NCBI GenBank assembly: GCA_964393035.1
Contig: CAYMRX010000005.1
Span: 1 to 64,000 of the forward strand
DNA: 64,000 bases
DNA from: Tabrizicola_A sp964393035
GTDB lineage: Bacteria > Pseudomonadota > Alphaproteobacteria > Rhodobacterales > Rhodobacteraceae
Direction: 5' to 3'
Each line of letters starts with the position of its first letter. Positions within the stretch are counted from its first letter, which is position 1. Both the position numbers and the translations under genes were made by a program. Positions 1 to 7,910 of this stretch are shown here, in pieces. Below the pieces are notes generated by a model. The model worked only from the letters and a program-made list of their open reading frames with translations, searched no databases and was not told where the DNA came from.

Positions 1-39
1 CGCAGAGGCTGAATCACGCCGCGAGCGGATAATCAATGG

Positions 40-795
40 GTCCTGACCCTAGGGAGCGATTGAACCGCTCTTGCCCAGGAATCAACTGGGGCGCGGCGCG
101 TTGACGACCGGCGGGTGAGCAGCGGCATCATTCATGTGCTGCGGACGGAGTGCCGTTGGCAGGATTGCCCGCCCGACTACAGTCCGGCGAGCACCTTCTA
201 GAACCGGCTCAACCGGTGGAACCCCCGGGGCCTCTGGGCGCGCATCTTCGCCACCCTCTCGGCGCAGGTGGAACTGCCCGATGATCTGAGCATCGACAGC
301 ACCGCCGTGCGCGTGCACCGCTCCGCCCACGGTGAAAAAGGAGGGCGCAAGTTCAGGCCATCGGGCGCTCGCGTGGCGGTCCAACCACAAAAATCCGCGC
401 GTTGACATGTGGTTGCGGGCGGACCGTGGCCTTCTTCCTCAGTCCAGAAAATTGCGCCGACATCACGGCAGTACCCGCGCTCCTCGACAAGATGCCTGCA
501 TCACGCCGCCTGCTGGCCGACAGAGGAGATGACGCGGGCAGCCTGTGGCGCGTCTCGCCGCCAGCGCAACCGAGGCTGTGATCCCCTCAACGCGATCCCG
601 CACGCGGCCCATCCCCTACGATACCGTGGCCTATGCCGCACAAAATCTGATTGAGCGCGCTTTCTGTCGCCTGAAAGACTGGAGATGCATCGCCACCCGC
701 TACGACAAGCTGGCCATCAACTTCGAAGTCGCCGTCGCCCTCGCCACCATCATGCTCTGGTGGACCTGATCGCGTCTCAACCTAGGGGGCAGGGC
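40..795 (+). mobile_element. Degenerate IS5-family insertion sequence
   Basis: A relic bounded by candidate terminal inverted repeats at about 40-54 and 781-795; the outer ten bases of each end match at eight positions when one is reverse-complemented. It encloses a transposase with stops and frameshifts. It lies just downstream of the rfb operon's last gene. The ends and the family are inferred from the transposase reading; no target duplication could be defined. Confidence 0.6.
61..769 (+). pseudogene. IS5-family transposase, broken
   Basis: Fragments in three frames read in order as an IS5-type DDE transposase. The N-terminal part contains DDRRVSSGIIHVLRTECRWQ, then an in-frame TAG at 199-201, then NRLNRWNPRGLWARIF and DDLSIDSTAVRVHRSAHGEK. 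The middle part, in another frame from about 459, reads DITAVPALLDKM...LLADRGDD. The C-terminal part, in a third frame from 545, reads YAAQNLIERAFCRLKDWR and KLAINFEVAVALATIMLWW, the usual IS5 ending. With a nonsense codon and at least two frameshifts no functional transposase can be made. The family assignment rests on these motifs. Confidence 0.75.
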
Positions 796-820
796 GTGTC
801 GGGAGATCAGGATTTCCCAC

Positions 821-1711
821 TCATGGCTCCAGATGCTTATCGTCGGCCAGAAGGCTCATCAGGTGCTGGCCATAGGTCGATTTCGCGGCGACGCTTGCGC
901 ATTTTTCGAATTCGGCGCGGGTGATCCATCCGGCGTGGAAGGCGATTTCCTCGGGACAACCGACTTGCAGGCCCTGCCGCGATTGCAGAGTGCGCACGAA
1001 GTTTCCGGCATCCAGCAGGCTGCCATGGGTGCCGGTGTCAAGCCAGGCGTAGCCGCGTCCCATCTGGCGCACCGTCAACGTACCCTCATCAAGGTAGGAT
1101 TGCAGCAGATCGACGATCTCCACCTCGCCGCGGGGCGAGGGCTTGATGGTTTTGGCGCGGGCAGGGGCGGTGCCGTCGACAAAGTAAAGCCCGGTCACCG
1201 CATAGTTGGACGGCGGATTCGCCGGTTTTTCCACGATCTTGGTGACGTTGTTTTCAGCGTCAAATCCCACCACGCCATAGCGTTCCGGTTCGCTGACGCG
1301 ATAGGCAAAGACGGTGCCACCGGTGTCTTGCTGATCCGCCGTCTGCAAGATTTCTGGCAGACTATGACCGAAGAAGATGTTGTCGCCCAGAACAAGAACC
1401 GACGGTGCGCCGTCCAGAAAGTCCTCGGCGAGGATAAAGGCCTGTGCCAGCCCATCGGGTGAGGGTTGGGTGATGAAGGTAAAGGACATGCCCCATTGCG
1501 ACCCATCGCCAAGAGCCCGGCGGAATTGTTCCTGATCGAGCGGGGTGGTGATGATCGCGACCTCACGGATTCCGGCCAGCATCAGCACCGACAGCGGATA
1601 ATAGATCATCGGCTTGTCATAGACCGGCAGAAGCTGTTTCGAGACGCCAAAGGTGATGGGATAAAGCCGGGTGCCAGAGCCGCCGGCCAGAATGATGCCC
1701 TTGCGTGTCAT
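821..1711 (-). CDS. rfbA: Glucose-1-phosphate thymidylyltransferase
   Basis: Makes dTDP-glucose from glucose-1-phosphate and dTTP, the first step of dTDP-L-rhamnose synthesis, in the cytoplasm. The 296-residue product has the family length. It opens with the nucleotidyltransferase signature KGIILAGGSGTRLYPIT (residues 4-20), followed by SKQLLPVYDKPMIYYPLS and the motif VLGDNIFFGH. It is the last gene of a four-gene minus-strand operon (rfbC-rfbB-rfbD-rfbA) and its start overlaps the rfbD stop by 4 bp. Downstream lies the dead IS5 element. rmlA is a synonym. Confidence 0.95.
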   Translation of the reverse strand: MTRKGIILAGGSGTRLYPITFGVSKQLLPVYDKPMIYYPLSVLMLAGIREVAIITTPLDQEQFRRALGDGSQWGMSFTFITQPSPDGLAQAFILAEDFLDGAPSVLVLGDNIFFGHSLPEILQTADQQDTGGTVFAYRVSEPERYGVVGFDAENNVTKIVEKPANPPSNYAVTGLYFVDGTAPARAKTIKPSPRGEVEIVDLLQSYLDEGTLTVRQMGRGYAWLDTGTHGSLLDAGNFVRTLQSRQGLQVGCPEEIAFHAGWITRAEFEKCASVAAKSTYGQHLMSLLADDKHLEP

Positions 1712-2553
1712 GTCGAAAGCTCCTTGAGAATACGGTCAAGTCCCTGCTGCCAGTCGGGTCGGTCGATCCCGAAGGCGGCGTGCAGGTTGCTGCAATCCAT
1801 GCGGCTGTTCAATGGCCTGCGGGCCGGGGTGGGATAGGCGCTGGTCGGAATGTCAAGGATCTGGCAGGGCAGGGCGGCCCGCGCCATGATCGCCCGGGCG
1901 AAATCGGCCCATGAGGTATCGGGCACGCCGCTGAAATGATAGGTGCCGCCAGCATGGCCTTGCCGCATGGATTCGGCGGCAAGGATCAGGGTCTGGGCAA
2001 TATTCGCGGCCGGGGTTGGCCCGCCGATCTGATCCGCGACCACCGACAGGGTTTCACGGGTCGCCCCCAGCCGCAGCATCGTCTTGACGAAGTTCGTGCC
2101 ATGCGCCGAAACGACCCAGCTGGTGCGCAGGATCAGATGCGCCCCACCCGCCGCGCGAACCCCCGCCTCGCCCTTGGCCTTGGATCGGCCATAGGCGCCA
2201 ATCGGGGCGGTGGGGTCTTCGGGCGTAAAGGGGCGGGTACCGTTGCCGTCAAAGACATAATCGGTCGAGATGTGCAAAAACGGGATGCGCAAATCGGCGC
2301 AGGCTTGGGCCATGGCCGCAGGCGCGTCGCCATTCACCACGGTCGCCTCCGCTTCTTCGGCTTCCGCGCGATCGACGGCCGTCCAGGCGGCGGCGTTGAT
2401 GACATGGCTGGGCCGCTGCGCTCGGATCGCGGCGTCGCAGGCGGCCGGATCCGCAAGATCGGCCGCGGCACGGGACAGAAACACCGCATCGGGTAGGCGT
2501 CGCTGCAATTCCAGCGCCACCTGACCTGTGGAGCCGAAGACCAGCGCCGTCAT
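1708..2553 (-). CDS. rfbD: dTDP-4-dehydrorhamnose reductase
   Basis: NADPH-dependent last step to dTDP-L-rhamnose. The 281-residue protein is a short-chain dehydrogenase-type (RmlD) enzyme. It has the N-terminal Rossmann motif VFGSTGQVALELQRRL, the catalytic YxxxK as YGRSKAKGE, and ISTDYVFDG. I chose the ATG at 2553 because MTALVFGSTGQ is the family N-terminus and because it gives the same ATGA overlap with rfbB as elsewhere in the operon; the frame stays open a further 19 codons upstream inside rfbB. Confidence 0.93.
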   Translation of the reverse strand: MTALVFGSTGQVALELQRRLPDAVFLSRAAADLADPAACDAAIRAQRPSHVINAAAWTAVDRAEAEEAEATVVNGDAPAAMAQACADLRIPFLHISTDYVFDGNGTRPFTPEDPTAPIGAYGRSKAKGEAGVRAAGGAHLILRTSWVVSAHGTNFVKTMLRLGATRETLSVVADQIGGPTPAANIAQTLILAAESMRQGHAGGTYHFSGVPDTSWADFARAIMARAALPCQILDIPTSAYPTPARRPLNSRMDCSNLHAAFGIDRPDWQQGLDRILKELST

Positions 2554-3590
2554 ACCTTGGTGCCCAGCCGGGTGCCGACGCCCGCGCGCGACAGCAGCGG
2601 TTTCCACCACGCCTCATTGTCGAGATACCATTGCACCGTGCGCTCCAGCCCCTGTGCCACCGTGACCGAAGGACGCCAGCCGAGTTCGGTGCGGATGCGG
2701 GTCGGGTCAATGGCATAGCGGGCATCATGGCCGGGCCGGTCGGTCACGAAGGTGATCTGATCGGCATAGGGCGTCGCCTTGGGCCGCAGCCGGTCCAGCA
2801 CCGCGCAGATGGTGCGCACCAGATCAATGTTGCGGCACTCATTCTCGCCGCCGATGTTATAGCTGCGCCCCGGCACGCCCTTTTGCAGAACCAATAGCAG
2901 CGCATCGGCGTGATCTTCGACATAAAGCCAATCGCGCACATTGTCGCCCGTGCCGTAAACCGGGATCGGCCGCCCCGCGAGCGCGTTCAGAATGACCACC
3001 GGCACCAGCTTTTCGGGAAAGTGGAAGGGGCCGTAATTGTTGGAGCAATTGGTCATCACCACCGGCAGGCCATAGGTTTCGGCCCAAGCACGCACCAGAT
3101 GGTCTGAGGAGGCCTTGCTGGCGGAATAGGGGCTGCGCGGATCGTAGGGCGTGGTTTCGGTGAACTGGCCCGTGGGGCCGAGCGAGCCGAATACCTCATC
3201 CGTCGAGATATGGTGAAAGCGGAACCCGGCGGGGCGGCCTGCGGTCACCCAATGGCTGCGCGCAGCCTCCAGCATGTTGAAGGTGCCAAGGATATTGGTC
3301 GCGATGAAATCCGCAGGGCCGTCGATCGACCGGTCCACATGGCTTTCAGCGGCCAGATGCATCACCGCATCGGGTTTGTGGGTGGCAAAGATGCGGTCCA
3401 GTGCGGCCCGGTCGCGGATGTCGGCATGTTCAAAGGAATAAAGGTTCGACCCCGCCACGCTGGCGACGTTTTCCAGACAGGCGGCATAGGTCAGCGCGTC
3501 AAGGTTGACCACCTCATGCCCACGGCCCACCGCCATGCGCACAACCGCCGATCCGATGAAGCCTGCACCGCCCGTAACCAGAAGCTTCAT
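2550..3590 (-). CDS. rfbB: dTDP-glucose 4,6-dehydratase
   Basis: Converts dTDP-glucose to dTDP-4-keto-6-deoxyglucose with bound NAD. The 346 residues start MKLLVTGGAGFIGSAVVR, an NAD-binding glycine motif. Then come HLAAESHVDRSIDGP and STDEVFGSLG, which carries the catalytic T-D-E triad, and the YSASKASSDH active-site YxxxK. The ATG at 3590 forms an ATGA overlap with the rfbC stop. It is the second gene of the rfbCBDA operon. Confidence 0.95.
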   Translation of the reverse strand: MKLLVTGGAGFIGSAVVRMAVGRGHEVVNLDALTYAACLENVASVAGSNLYSFEHADIRDRAALDRIFATHKPDAVMHLAAESHVDRSIDGPADFIATNILGTFNMLEAARSHWVTAGRPAGFRFHHISTDEVFGSLGPTGQFTETTPYDPRSPYSASKASSDHLVRAWAETYGLPVVMTNCSNNYGPFHFPEKLVPVVILNALAGRPIPVYGTGDNVRDWLYVEDHADALLLVLQKGVPGRSYNIGGENECRNIDLVRTICAVLDRLRPKATPYADQITFVTDRPGHDARYAIDPTRIRTELGWRPSVTVAQGLERTVQWYLDNEAWWKPLLSRAGVGTRLGTKV

Positions 3591-4156
3591 GCCCGGCTCT
3601 CCCACACGAAAGGCGATTTGGTCTGTGCAACGAAGGGGGCCGCCGCATCCTTGTCTGACAGGTGGGGCGTTGCGCCGCCCAAGGGCCAGTCGATCCCCAG
3701 ATCAGGATCGTCCCAGCGCACCGCGCCATCACAGGCCGGTGCATAGACATCAGTGCATTTGTATTGCACCTCGGTGTTCGGTGTCAGGGTCAGGAAGCCG
3801 TGCAGAAAGCCCTTTGGCACCAGCAGTTGTTTGCCCGTGTCCGCCGTCAGCTCCACCCCGACCCATTTGCCGAAATAGGGGGAGCCCAGCCGGTAATCCA
3901 CCGCGACATCGAAAATCGCGCCCCGCGTGCAGCGCACCAGCTTGTCTTGCGCATGCGGTGCGGATTGATAGTGCAGCCCCCGCAGCGTGCCCTTCTGTGC
4001 CGAATAGGAATGATTGTCCTGCACGAAATTCAACGCGATCCCGGCGGCGGCAAAGGTCTGGGCATTCCAGCTTTCGCTGAACCAGCCCCGCGCATCGCCA
4101 AACTGGCGCGGCGTCAGAACCAGAACGTCGGGCAGGGCGGTCGGTTCTAGCTGCAT
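3587..4156 (-). CDS. rfbC: dTDP-4-dehydrorhamnose 3,5-epimerase
   Basis: Cupin-type epimerase acting between RfbB and RfbD. The 189-residue product begins MQLEPTALPDVLVLTPRQFG and contains FVQDNHSYSAQKGTLRGLHYQ, with the catalytic His in LRGLHYQ, and DVAVDYRLGSPYFGKWVGV. The frame stays open 46 codons further upstream, but the family N-terminus fixes the ATG at 4156. It is the first gene of the minus-strand operon; its promoter should lie within 4157-4330. Confidence 0.94.
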   Translation of the reverse strand: MQLEPTALPDVLVLTPRQFGDARGWFSESWNAQTFAAAGIALNFVQDNHSYSAQKGTLRGLHYQSAPHAQDKLVRCTRGAIFDVAVDYRLGSPYFGKWVGVELTADTGKQLLVPKGFLHGFLTLTPNTEVQYKCTDVYAPACDGAVRWDDPDLGIDWPLGGATPHLSDKDAAAPFVAQTKSPFVWESRA

Positions 4157-4330
4157 ATGACCCTCAGTGGCGTAAAAGCTGTCTTGGGCGCTGTGTCCCG
4201 AAAGACTGTCGCGCTTTGCGGTAATGCCCCGCGATAGCATCCCTTTGCGTCCAAATTCAAGGGTGGCACAGAGAACGGCTTTGGTCCGGCCCAAGTATCC
4301 CTTGCGAAAGTTAACTCATGCCTAACGTGC

Positions 4331-4372
4331 AACCGCCGCTGGGCCTGACGCGTCATGCCCCAGCGGCGGTTT
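4331..4372 (-). terminator. Hairpin downstream of the PanB-like gene
   Basis: An inverted repeat with arms at 4331-4344 and 4358-4372 (AACCGCCGCTGGG paired with CCCAGCGGCGGTT, about a 14-base loop). It lies between the stop of the minus-strand PanB-like gene at 4400 and the rfbC promoter region. There is no long T run, so the strength of termination is uncertain. Confidence 0.6.
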
Positions 4373-4399
4373 CCGGCCCGATTGCCTTAAGCTCGATGG

Positions 4400-5197
4400 T
4401 CAGCCGCTGCTGTCCAGCCAATCGCGGAATGCTTGGACAACGTCGCTGTCGCAATCCACCAGATATTGCGGGGCCGGGTAATCGCCCTGATGCACATCGC
4501 GGGCAAAGCGGCCCATCGCCTCGACCCGCAGGGTTTGCAGACGGTCCTGTTCGGCCGCAAAATTGGCGTAAACCTTGGCGTGACGCGGGACCCGGCCCCG
4601 GTTCTGGCCCAGCACATCATCGCTGAACAGATATTGCGCATGGCCCGCCGCGCCAGCCCCCATGGAGATCAGGAAAAGCTTGGTCTTTTCGGCGATGGCT
4701 TGGGTGATCGAATGGGGGACCACCTCGATTTCAACGGCAAAGGCCCCGGCCTCCTCCGCGGCTTTGACCTGCTGCCAGACCAGCTGCGCCGTCGCCAGCG
4801 TCTTGCCCACGGCCTTGAACCCACCCGTCCAGGTGCGCTTCGACGGGATCAGCCCGACATGGCCACAGACCGGCAAACCGTGATCGGCCATCGCGCGGAT
4901 CGTCGCCATCGAGCCTGAGCAATAGAAGGCATCAGCCCCGTGTTTATAGAGCGGAAAGGCCCAGTGCAGGAAATCATCCGTCGTGCCGATTTCATAGAAA
5001 TTGTCACCGGGGAAGATAAAGGCGTCGGGGGCCACCTCGCGGAAACGCCGGTCATAGACCATGGCCGGCGGCACCGATAAAAGCTCCACCCCGGCGCGGG
5101 CCGCTGCCTCGGCCTCCTCAAGGGTTTCGACCCGCAGCATGGCAAACGGATGTTTGCCGCGTTGATCCAAAAGATCCTTGACCGTCAACCGTGCCAT
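4400..5197 (-). CDS. PanB-like (ketopantoate hydroxymethyltransferase-fold) protein
   Basis: The 265 residues follow the PanB TIM-barrel pattern. RLTVKDLLDQRGKHPFAMLR resembles the PanB N-terminus, LPVCGHVGLIPSK (108-120) is the PanB signature, and FAVEIEVVP (153-161) matches the catalytic-Glu strand. True PanB binds Mg2+ through a VGDS aspartate and a KLEGG glutamate. Here these positions read LSVPP (40-44) and FYCSGS (91-96), so the usual metal ligands are absent. It is the last gene of a minus-strand set with a Rieske ferredoxin (1 bp gap) and a desaturase-like hydroxylase. A role in pantothenate synthesis looks unlikely; handling of a C1 or aldehyde product of the neighbours is a guess. 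Confidence 0.7.
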   Translation of the reverse strand: MARLTVKDLLDQRGKHPFAMLRVETLEEAEAAARAGVELLSVPPAMVYDRRFREVAPDAFIFPGDNFYEIGTTDDFLHWAFPLYKHGADAFYCSGSMATIRAMADHGLPVCGHVGLIPSKRTWTGGFKAVGKTLATAQLVWQQVKAAEEAGAFAVEIEVVPHSITQAIAEKTKLFLISMGAGAAGHAQYLFSDDVLGQNRGRVPRHAKVYANFAAEQDRLQTLRVEAMGRFARDVHQGDYPAPQYLVDCDSDVVQAFRDWLDSSG

Positions 5198-5198
5198 C

Positions 5199-5510
5199 TT
5201 AGGCCACCTCGATGAACACGCGGTCACCGTCGACCTTTACCGGGAAGGTTTTCAGGTTCACGCAGACCGGCGCGCGCATCGCCTCGCCCGTGCGGTAATC
5301 AAACTGGCCATTGTGCTTGGGACATTCGATCAGGTGATCCATCACCAGCCCATCACACAGATGAACGTTTTCGTGGCTGCACATGCCTTCGGTGCAGTAA
5401 AACGTGCCATCGGGGGCGTGATAGATCGCAAAGGTCTGGTCCGCGTGGTCAAAACGGATCAGGTCTTCGGGGTCGATGTCATCGGTGGCGCAGGCGTCGA
5501 TCCAAGGCAT
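5199..5510 (-). CDS. mocE: MocE-type Rieske [2Fe-2S] ferredoxin
   Basis: A 103-residue soluble Rieske ferredoxin. The cluster ligands are visible as C44-x-H46 and C63-x2-H66 (MCSHENVH, ECPKHNGQFD). It ends two bases before the PanB-like start and begins three bases after the end of the hydroxylase gene, so the three are co-transcribed. It should pass electrons to the membrane hydroxylase encoded immediately upstream, as MocE does for MocD in Sinorhizobium rhizopine (3-O-methyl-scyllo-inosamine) demethylation. No ferredoxin reductase (mocF) is seen nearby. Confidence 0.85.
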   Translation of the reverse strand: MPWIDACATDDIDPEDLIRFDHADQTFAIYHAPDGTFYCTEGMCSHENVHLCDGLVMDHLIECPKHNGQFDYRTGEAMRAPVCVNLKTFPVKVDGDRVFIEVA

Positions 5511-5513
5511 GTC

Positions 5514-6605
5514 TTACTCCGCAGCTTTTGGGGGCATCATGCCCGGCACATAGTGGTGGAAATCTTCGCGATAGGGCTTGGCGCTGGCAGGCAAGGCGCG
5601 CTTGAGGAAATAATCCTCATAGGCAAGCTGACGCTTCAACGCGGGCCACATTTCGGCAAAGCCTTCGGCGATGGAGCGGTTGGGCGCCGGCAGATCGGCC
5701 TTGATCGCCTCATGCAGCCGGGGCAGCGCATGATAGGGCACCATCGGGAACATGTGATGTTCAACGTGGTAGTTCATGTTCCAATAGATGAAACGGCTGA
5801 CCGGATTCATATAGACCGTGCGCGAATTCAGCCGGTGGTCGATGACATTGTCCGCAAGGCCGCCGTGCTGCAAAAGCCCGGTCATGATGTGATGCCATGC
5901 GCCAAACATCCGCGGCAGGCCAACCACCATCAAGGGCAGGATCGACCCCATCCAGATCGCAAGGGCAACCGTGGCCAGATAGATCGCCAGATGCACCAGC
6001 GCGACGCGCTGCACCTTGCCCCATTCCGACGGCGGCACAAAGGTTTTCTCGGTTGCCGTCGGTCCGAAAAGGGCGTTTTGGATCAGGTTCGGAAAGAATT
6101 TCAAAACGTCGATCACGCCAAAGAAATTCAGAAACAACTTGGCCAGCTCTGGCGGCCGCATCACCGCAATCTCGGGGTCGCGGCCGACGAAATAAGTCTC
6201 AGAGTGGTGGCGCGCATGGCTCCAGCGCCACGTGGCCGCGTTGCGCATGATCATGAAGCTGGCGATCTGGTAGACCGCATTGTTCATCCACGGCGTGCGA
6301 AAGGCGGTGCCGTGGCTGCATTCGTGCCAGCGCGAGTCGCTGGCCGAACCATAAAGCACGCCATAAGCCAGCCAGAAGGGTATGGTCCACAGGCTGTCCC
6401 ATGTCACAATGCCGCCGATGGCAAACGCGATCATCAGCCCATAAAGCAGGATCGTATCGCGAATGGCCGGGCTGTCGGATCGGGCCATCAGATCCTTCAT
6501 CACCTTGCGCGGCACCTCGGTGTGATACCATTCCGCCGCCGTCAGGCCGCTTTCCACTGCATGCCGGGCATCGGCGCCGAACGGGCTGTAATCGCGTTTG
6601 GCCAT
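5514..6605 (-). CDS. Membrane di-iron desaturase/hydroxylase (MocD-like)
   Basis: A 363-residue fatty-acid-desaturase-superfamily protein. Three histidine clusters that would bind two irons are visible: WHECSHGT (H94, H98), WSHARHHSE (H130, H133, H134) and NYHVEHH (H280, H283, H284). Hydrophobic helices lie around 50-85 and 205-235. The ATG at 6605 follows a good AGGAGA ribosome site; the open frame extends 17 codons upstream. Pairing with a MocE ferredoxin suggests an O-demethylating or hydroxylating monooxygenase rather than a lipid desaturase; that role is inference from context. Confidence 0.82.
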   Translation of the reverse strand: MAKRDYSPFGADARHAVESGLTAAEWYHTEVPRKVMKDLMARSDSPAIRDTILLYGLMIAFAIGGIVTWDSLWTIPFWLAYGVLYGSASDSRWHECSHGTAFRTPWMNNAVYQIASFMIMRNAATWRWSHARHHSETYFVGRDPEIAVMRPPELAKLFLNFFGVIDVLKFFPNLIQNALFGPTATEKTFVPPSEWGKVQRVALVHLAIYLATVALAIWMGSILPLMVVGLPRMFGAWHHIMTGLLQHGGLADNVIDHRLNSRTVYMNPVSRFIYWNMNYHVEHHMFPMVPYHALPRLHEAIKADLPAPNRSIAEGFAEMWPALKRQLAYEDYFLKRALPASAKPYREDFHHYVPGMMPPKAAE

Positions 6606-6690
6606 GGGTATCTCCTCTCGTCTGGGTCGCATCGGGCCTTTTCTGTCGATAGCCACAGCTTGCTTCCGTTACAAAGAGGGGAGCTTGCAG

Positions 6691-6742
6691 AACACATCAA
6701 AACTCGTCACGATGAGGGTAGGTATTGATGTGTTTTCGTCAG
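6691..6742. promoter_or_regulatory. Divergent promoter with candidate LacI-family operators
   Basis: The 145 bp between the hydroxylase gene and the regulator gene holds a perfect 10-bp inverted repeat, AACACATCAA (6691-6700) and TTGATGTGTT (6725-6734). Inside it is CTCGTCACGATGAG (6703-6716), an imperfect palindrome, and TTTCGTCA follows at 6734-6741. The words CATCAAAACT and TTTCGTCA recur in the next promoter (7791-7830). They probably bind the adjacent regulator. Confidence 0.6.
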
Positions 6743-6750
6743 GATGAAAG

Positions 6751-7782
6751 ATGGCAGGCAGACCCACCATTCAAGATGTCGCCCGCGCTGCGGGGCTTTC
6801 GACGGCCACTGTCGACCGGGTATTGAACGGCCGCGAAGCCGTGCGCGAGGAGACGGCGCGCAAGGTCTATGAGGCGGCCAAGGCGATTGGCTATCACGCC
6901 GCCTCGCTGATTGGCCAACGCATGCAGGCCGATCTGCCGCGGCTGCGACTGGGGGTCGTCCTGCACAAGGAAAAGCAGGCGTTTTACCAGAATTTCAAGT
7001 CGGAGATTGAGCGTGCGGTGGCCCAGGCCAGCGGTGTCCGCGCCAGTGTCACGGTGGTCTTTGCGCCGTCGCAAAGCCCGGGCGATTTCGTTGCGCAGAT
7101 GGAGGCTTTGGTCGGCCGTGTCGATGCAATCGCGGCCACGGCGGTGACGCACCCCGAGGTTACCGAAGCTGTTATTCGTTTGAACGCCAAGGGAATTCCG
7201 GTCTTTGCCTTGCTGAATGACTTTGGTCAGGGCGTGCGGCAAAACTACCTTGGTTTGAACAATCTGAAAGTTGGCCGGATTGCCGCCCATATGATCGCAA
7301 CCGCCACGCATCATGCTGGGAAGGTTGCGATTTTTGTTGGCGGTTATCGCTGGCATGGCCATGAGCTGCGCGAAACCGGGGTGCGCAGCTACTTTCGCGA
7401 GCATGGCCCGCAATTTCAGGTGCTGGATACGCTGGTAAATCTGGAAACCCGACAATTGACCTATGAGGCAACGCTGGATTTGCTAAACCGCCACAAGGAC
7501 TTGCGCGGTATTTACTGTGCAGGTGGCGGGATGGAGGGGGCGATTGCGGCCCTTCGCGAGGCGCGCCCACCCGGCGAGGTGGCTTTGGTGGTCAACGAAT
7601 TGACACCGGAAAGCCGGGCCGCGCTGATTTCACGCTATGTCACCATGATCATTGCCACCCCCCTGCCACGGCTTTGCGCCGATCTGGTGACCCTTTCGAC
7701 AGAGGCCGTCGCGCAGGGCATCACCTCGGTTCAGGGGCAGCATTTCCTGCCGCCTGATCTCTATTTACCCGAGTCTGTTTGA
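6751..7782 (+). CDS. LacI-family transcriptional regulator
   Basis: 343 residues. An N-terminal LacI helix-turn-helix (PTIQDVARAAGLSTATVDRV, residues 5-24, then LNGREAV) is followed by a periplasmic-binding-protein-like sugar-sensing domain (about 65-340). The start ATG at 6751 sits just after AGGATGAAAG. It is divergent from the desaturase/ferredoxin/PanB-like operon and directly upstream of the isomerase and ABC transporter genes, so it likely controls both. Shared palindromes in the two flanking promoters support that. The effector would be the transported sugar or inositol derivative. Confidence 0.92.
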   Translation: MAGRPTIQDVARAAGLSTATVDRVLNGREAVREETARKVYEAAKAIGYHAASLIGQRMQADLPRLRLGVVLHKEKQAFYQNFKSEIERAVAQASGVRASVTVVFAPSQSPGDFVAQMEALVGRVDAIAATAVTHPEVTEAVIRLNAKGIPVFALLNDFGQGVRQNYLGLNNLKVGRIAAHMIATATHHAGKVAIFVGGYRWHGHELRETGVRSYFREHGPQFQVLDTLVNLETRQLTYEATLDLLNRHKDLRGIYCAGGGMEGAIAALREARPPGEVALVVNELTPESRAALISRYVTMIIATPLPRLCADLVTLSTEAVAQGITSVQGQHFLPPDLYLPESV

Positions 7783-7790
7783 CGTAAAAG

Positions 7791-7830
7791 CATCAAAACT
7801 TCCTGCGCTATTTCGTCATCTGTGACGAAA
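7791..7830 (+). promoter_or_regulatory. Candidate operator upstream of the isomerase-ABC operon
   Basis: A perfect 8-bp inverted repeat, TTTCGTCA at 7811-7818 and TGACGAAA at 7823-7830, lies 80 bp upstream of the isomerase start. CATCAAAACT at 7791-7800 is a direct copy of 6695-6704, in front of the regulator gene. The shared words point to control by the same LacI-type protein. Confidence 0.6.
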
Positions 7831-7910
7831 AGACGCGCCCTGCAATTGACGGAATCACCCCGCCGCCGCAGGGTCCGACCGCAATGGCAACACGGCTCGG
7901 GAGGTTTCAC

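Noticed and set aside
5178..6728. A 516-codon plus-strand frame opposite the ferredoxin and hydroxylase genes
   Set aside because: The minus-strand genes have intact Rieske and di-iron motifs; the plus frame crosses three gene boundaries and has no known domain.
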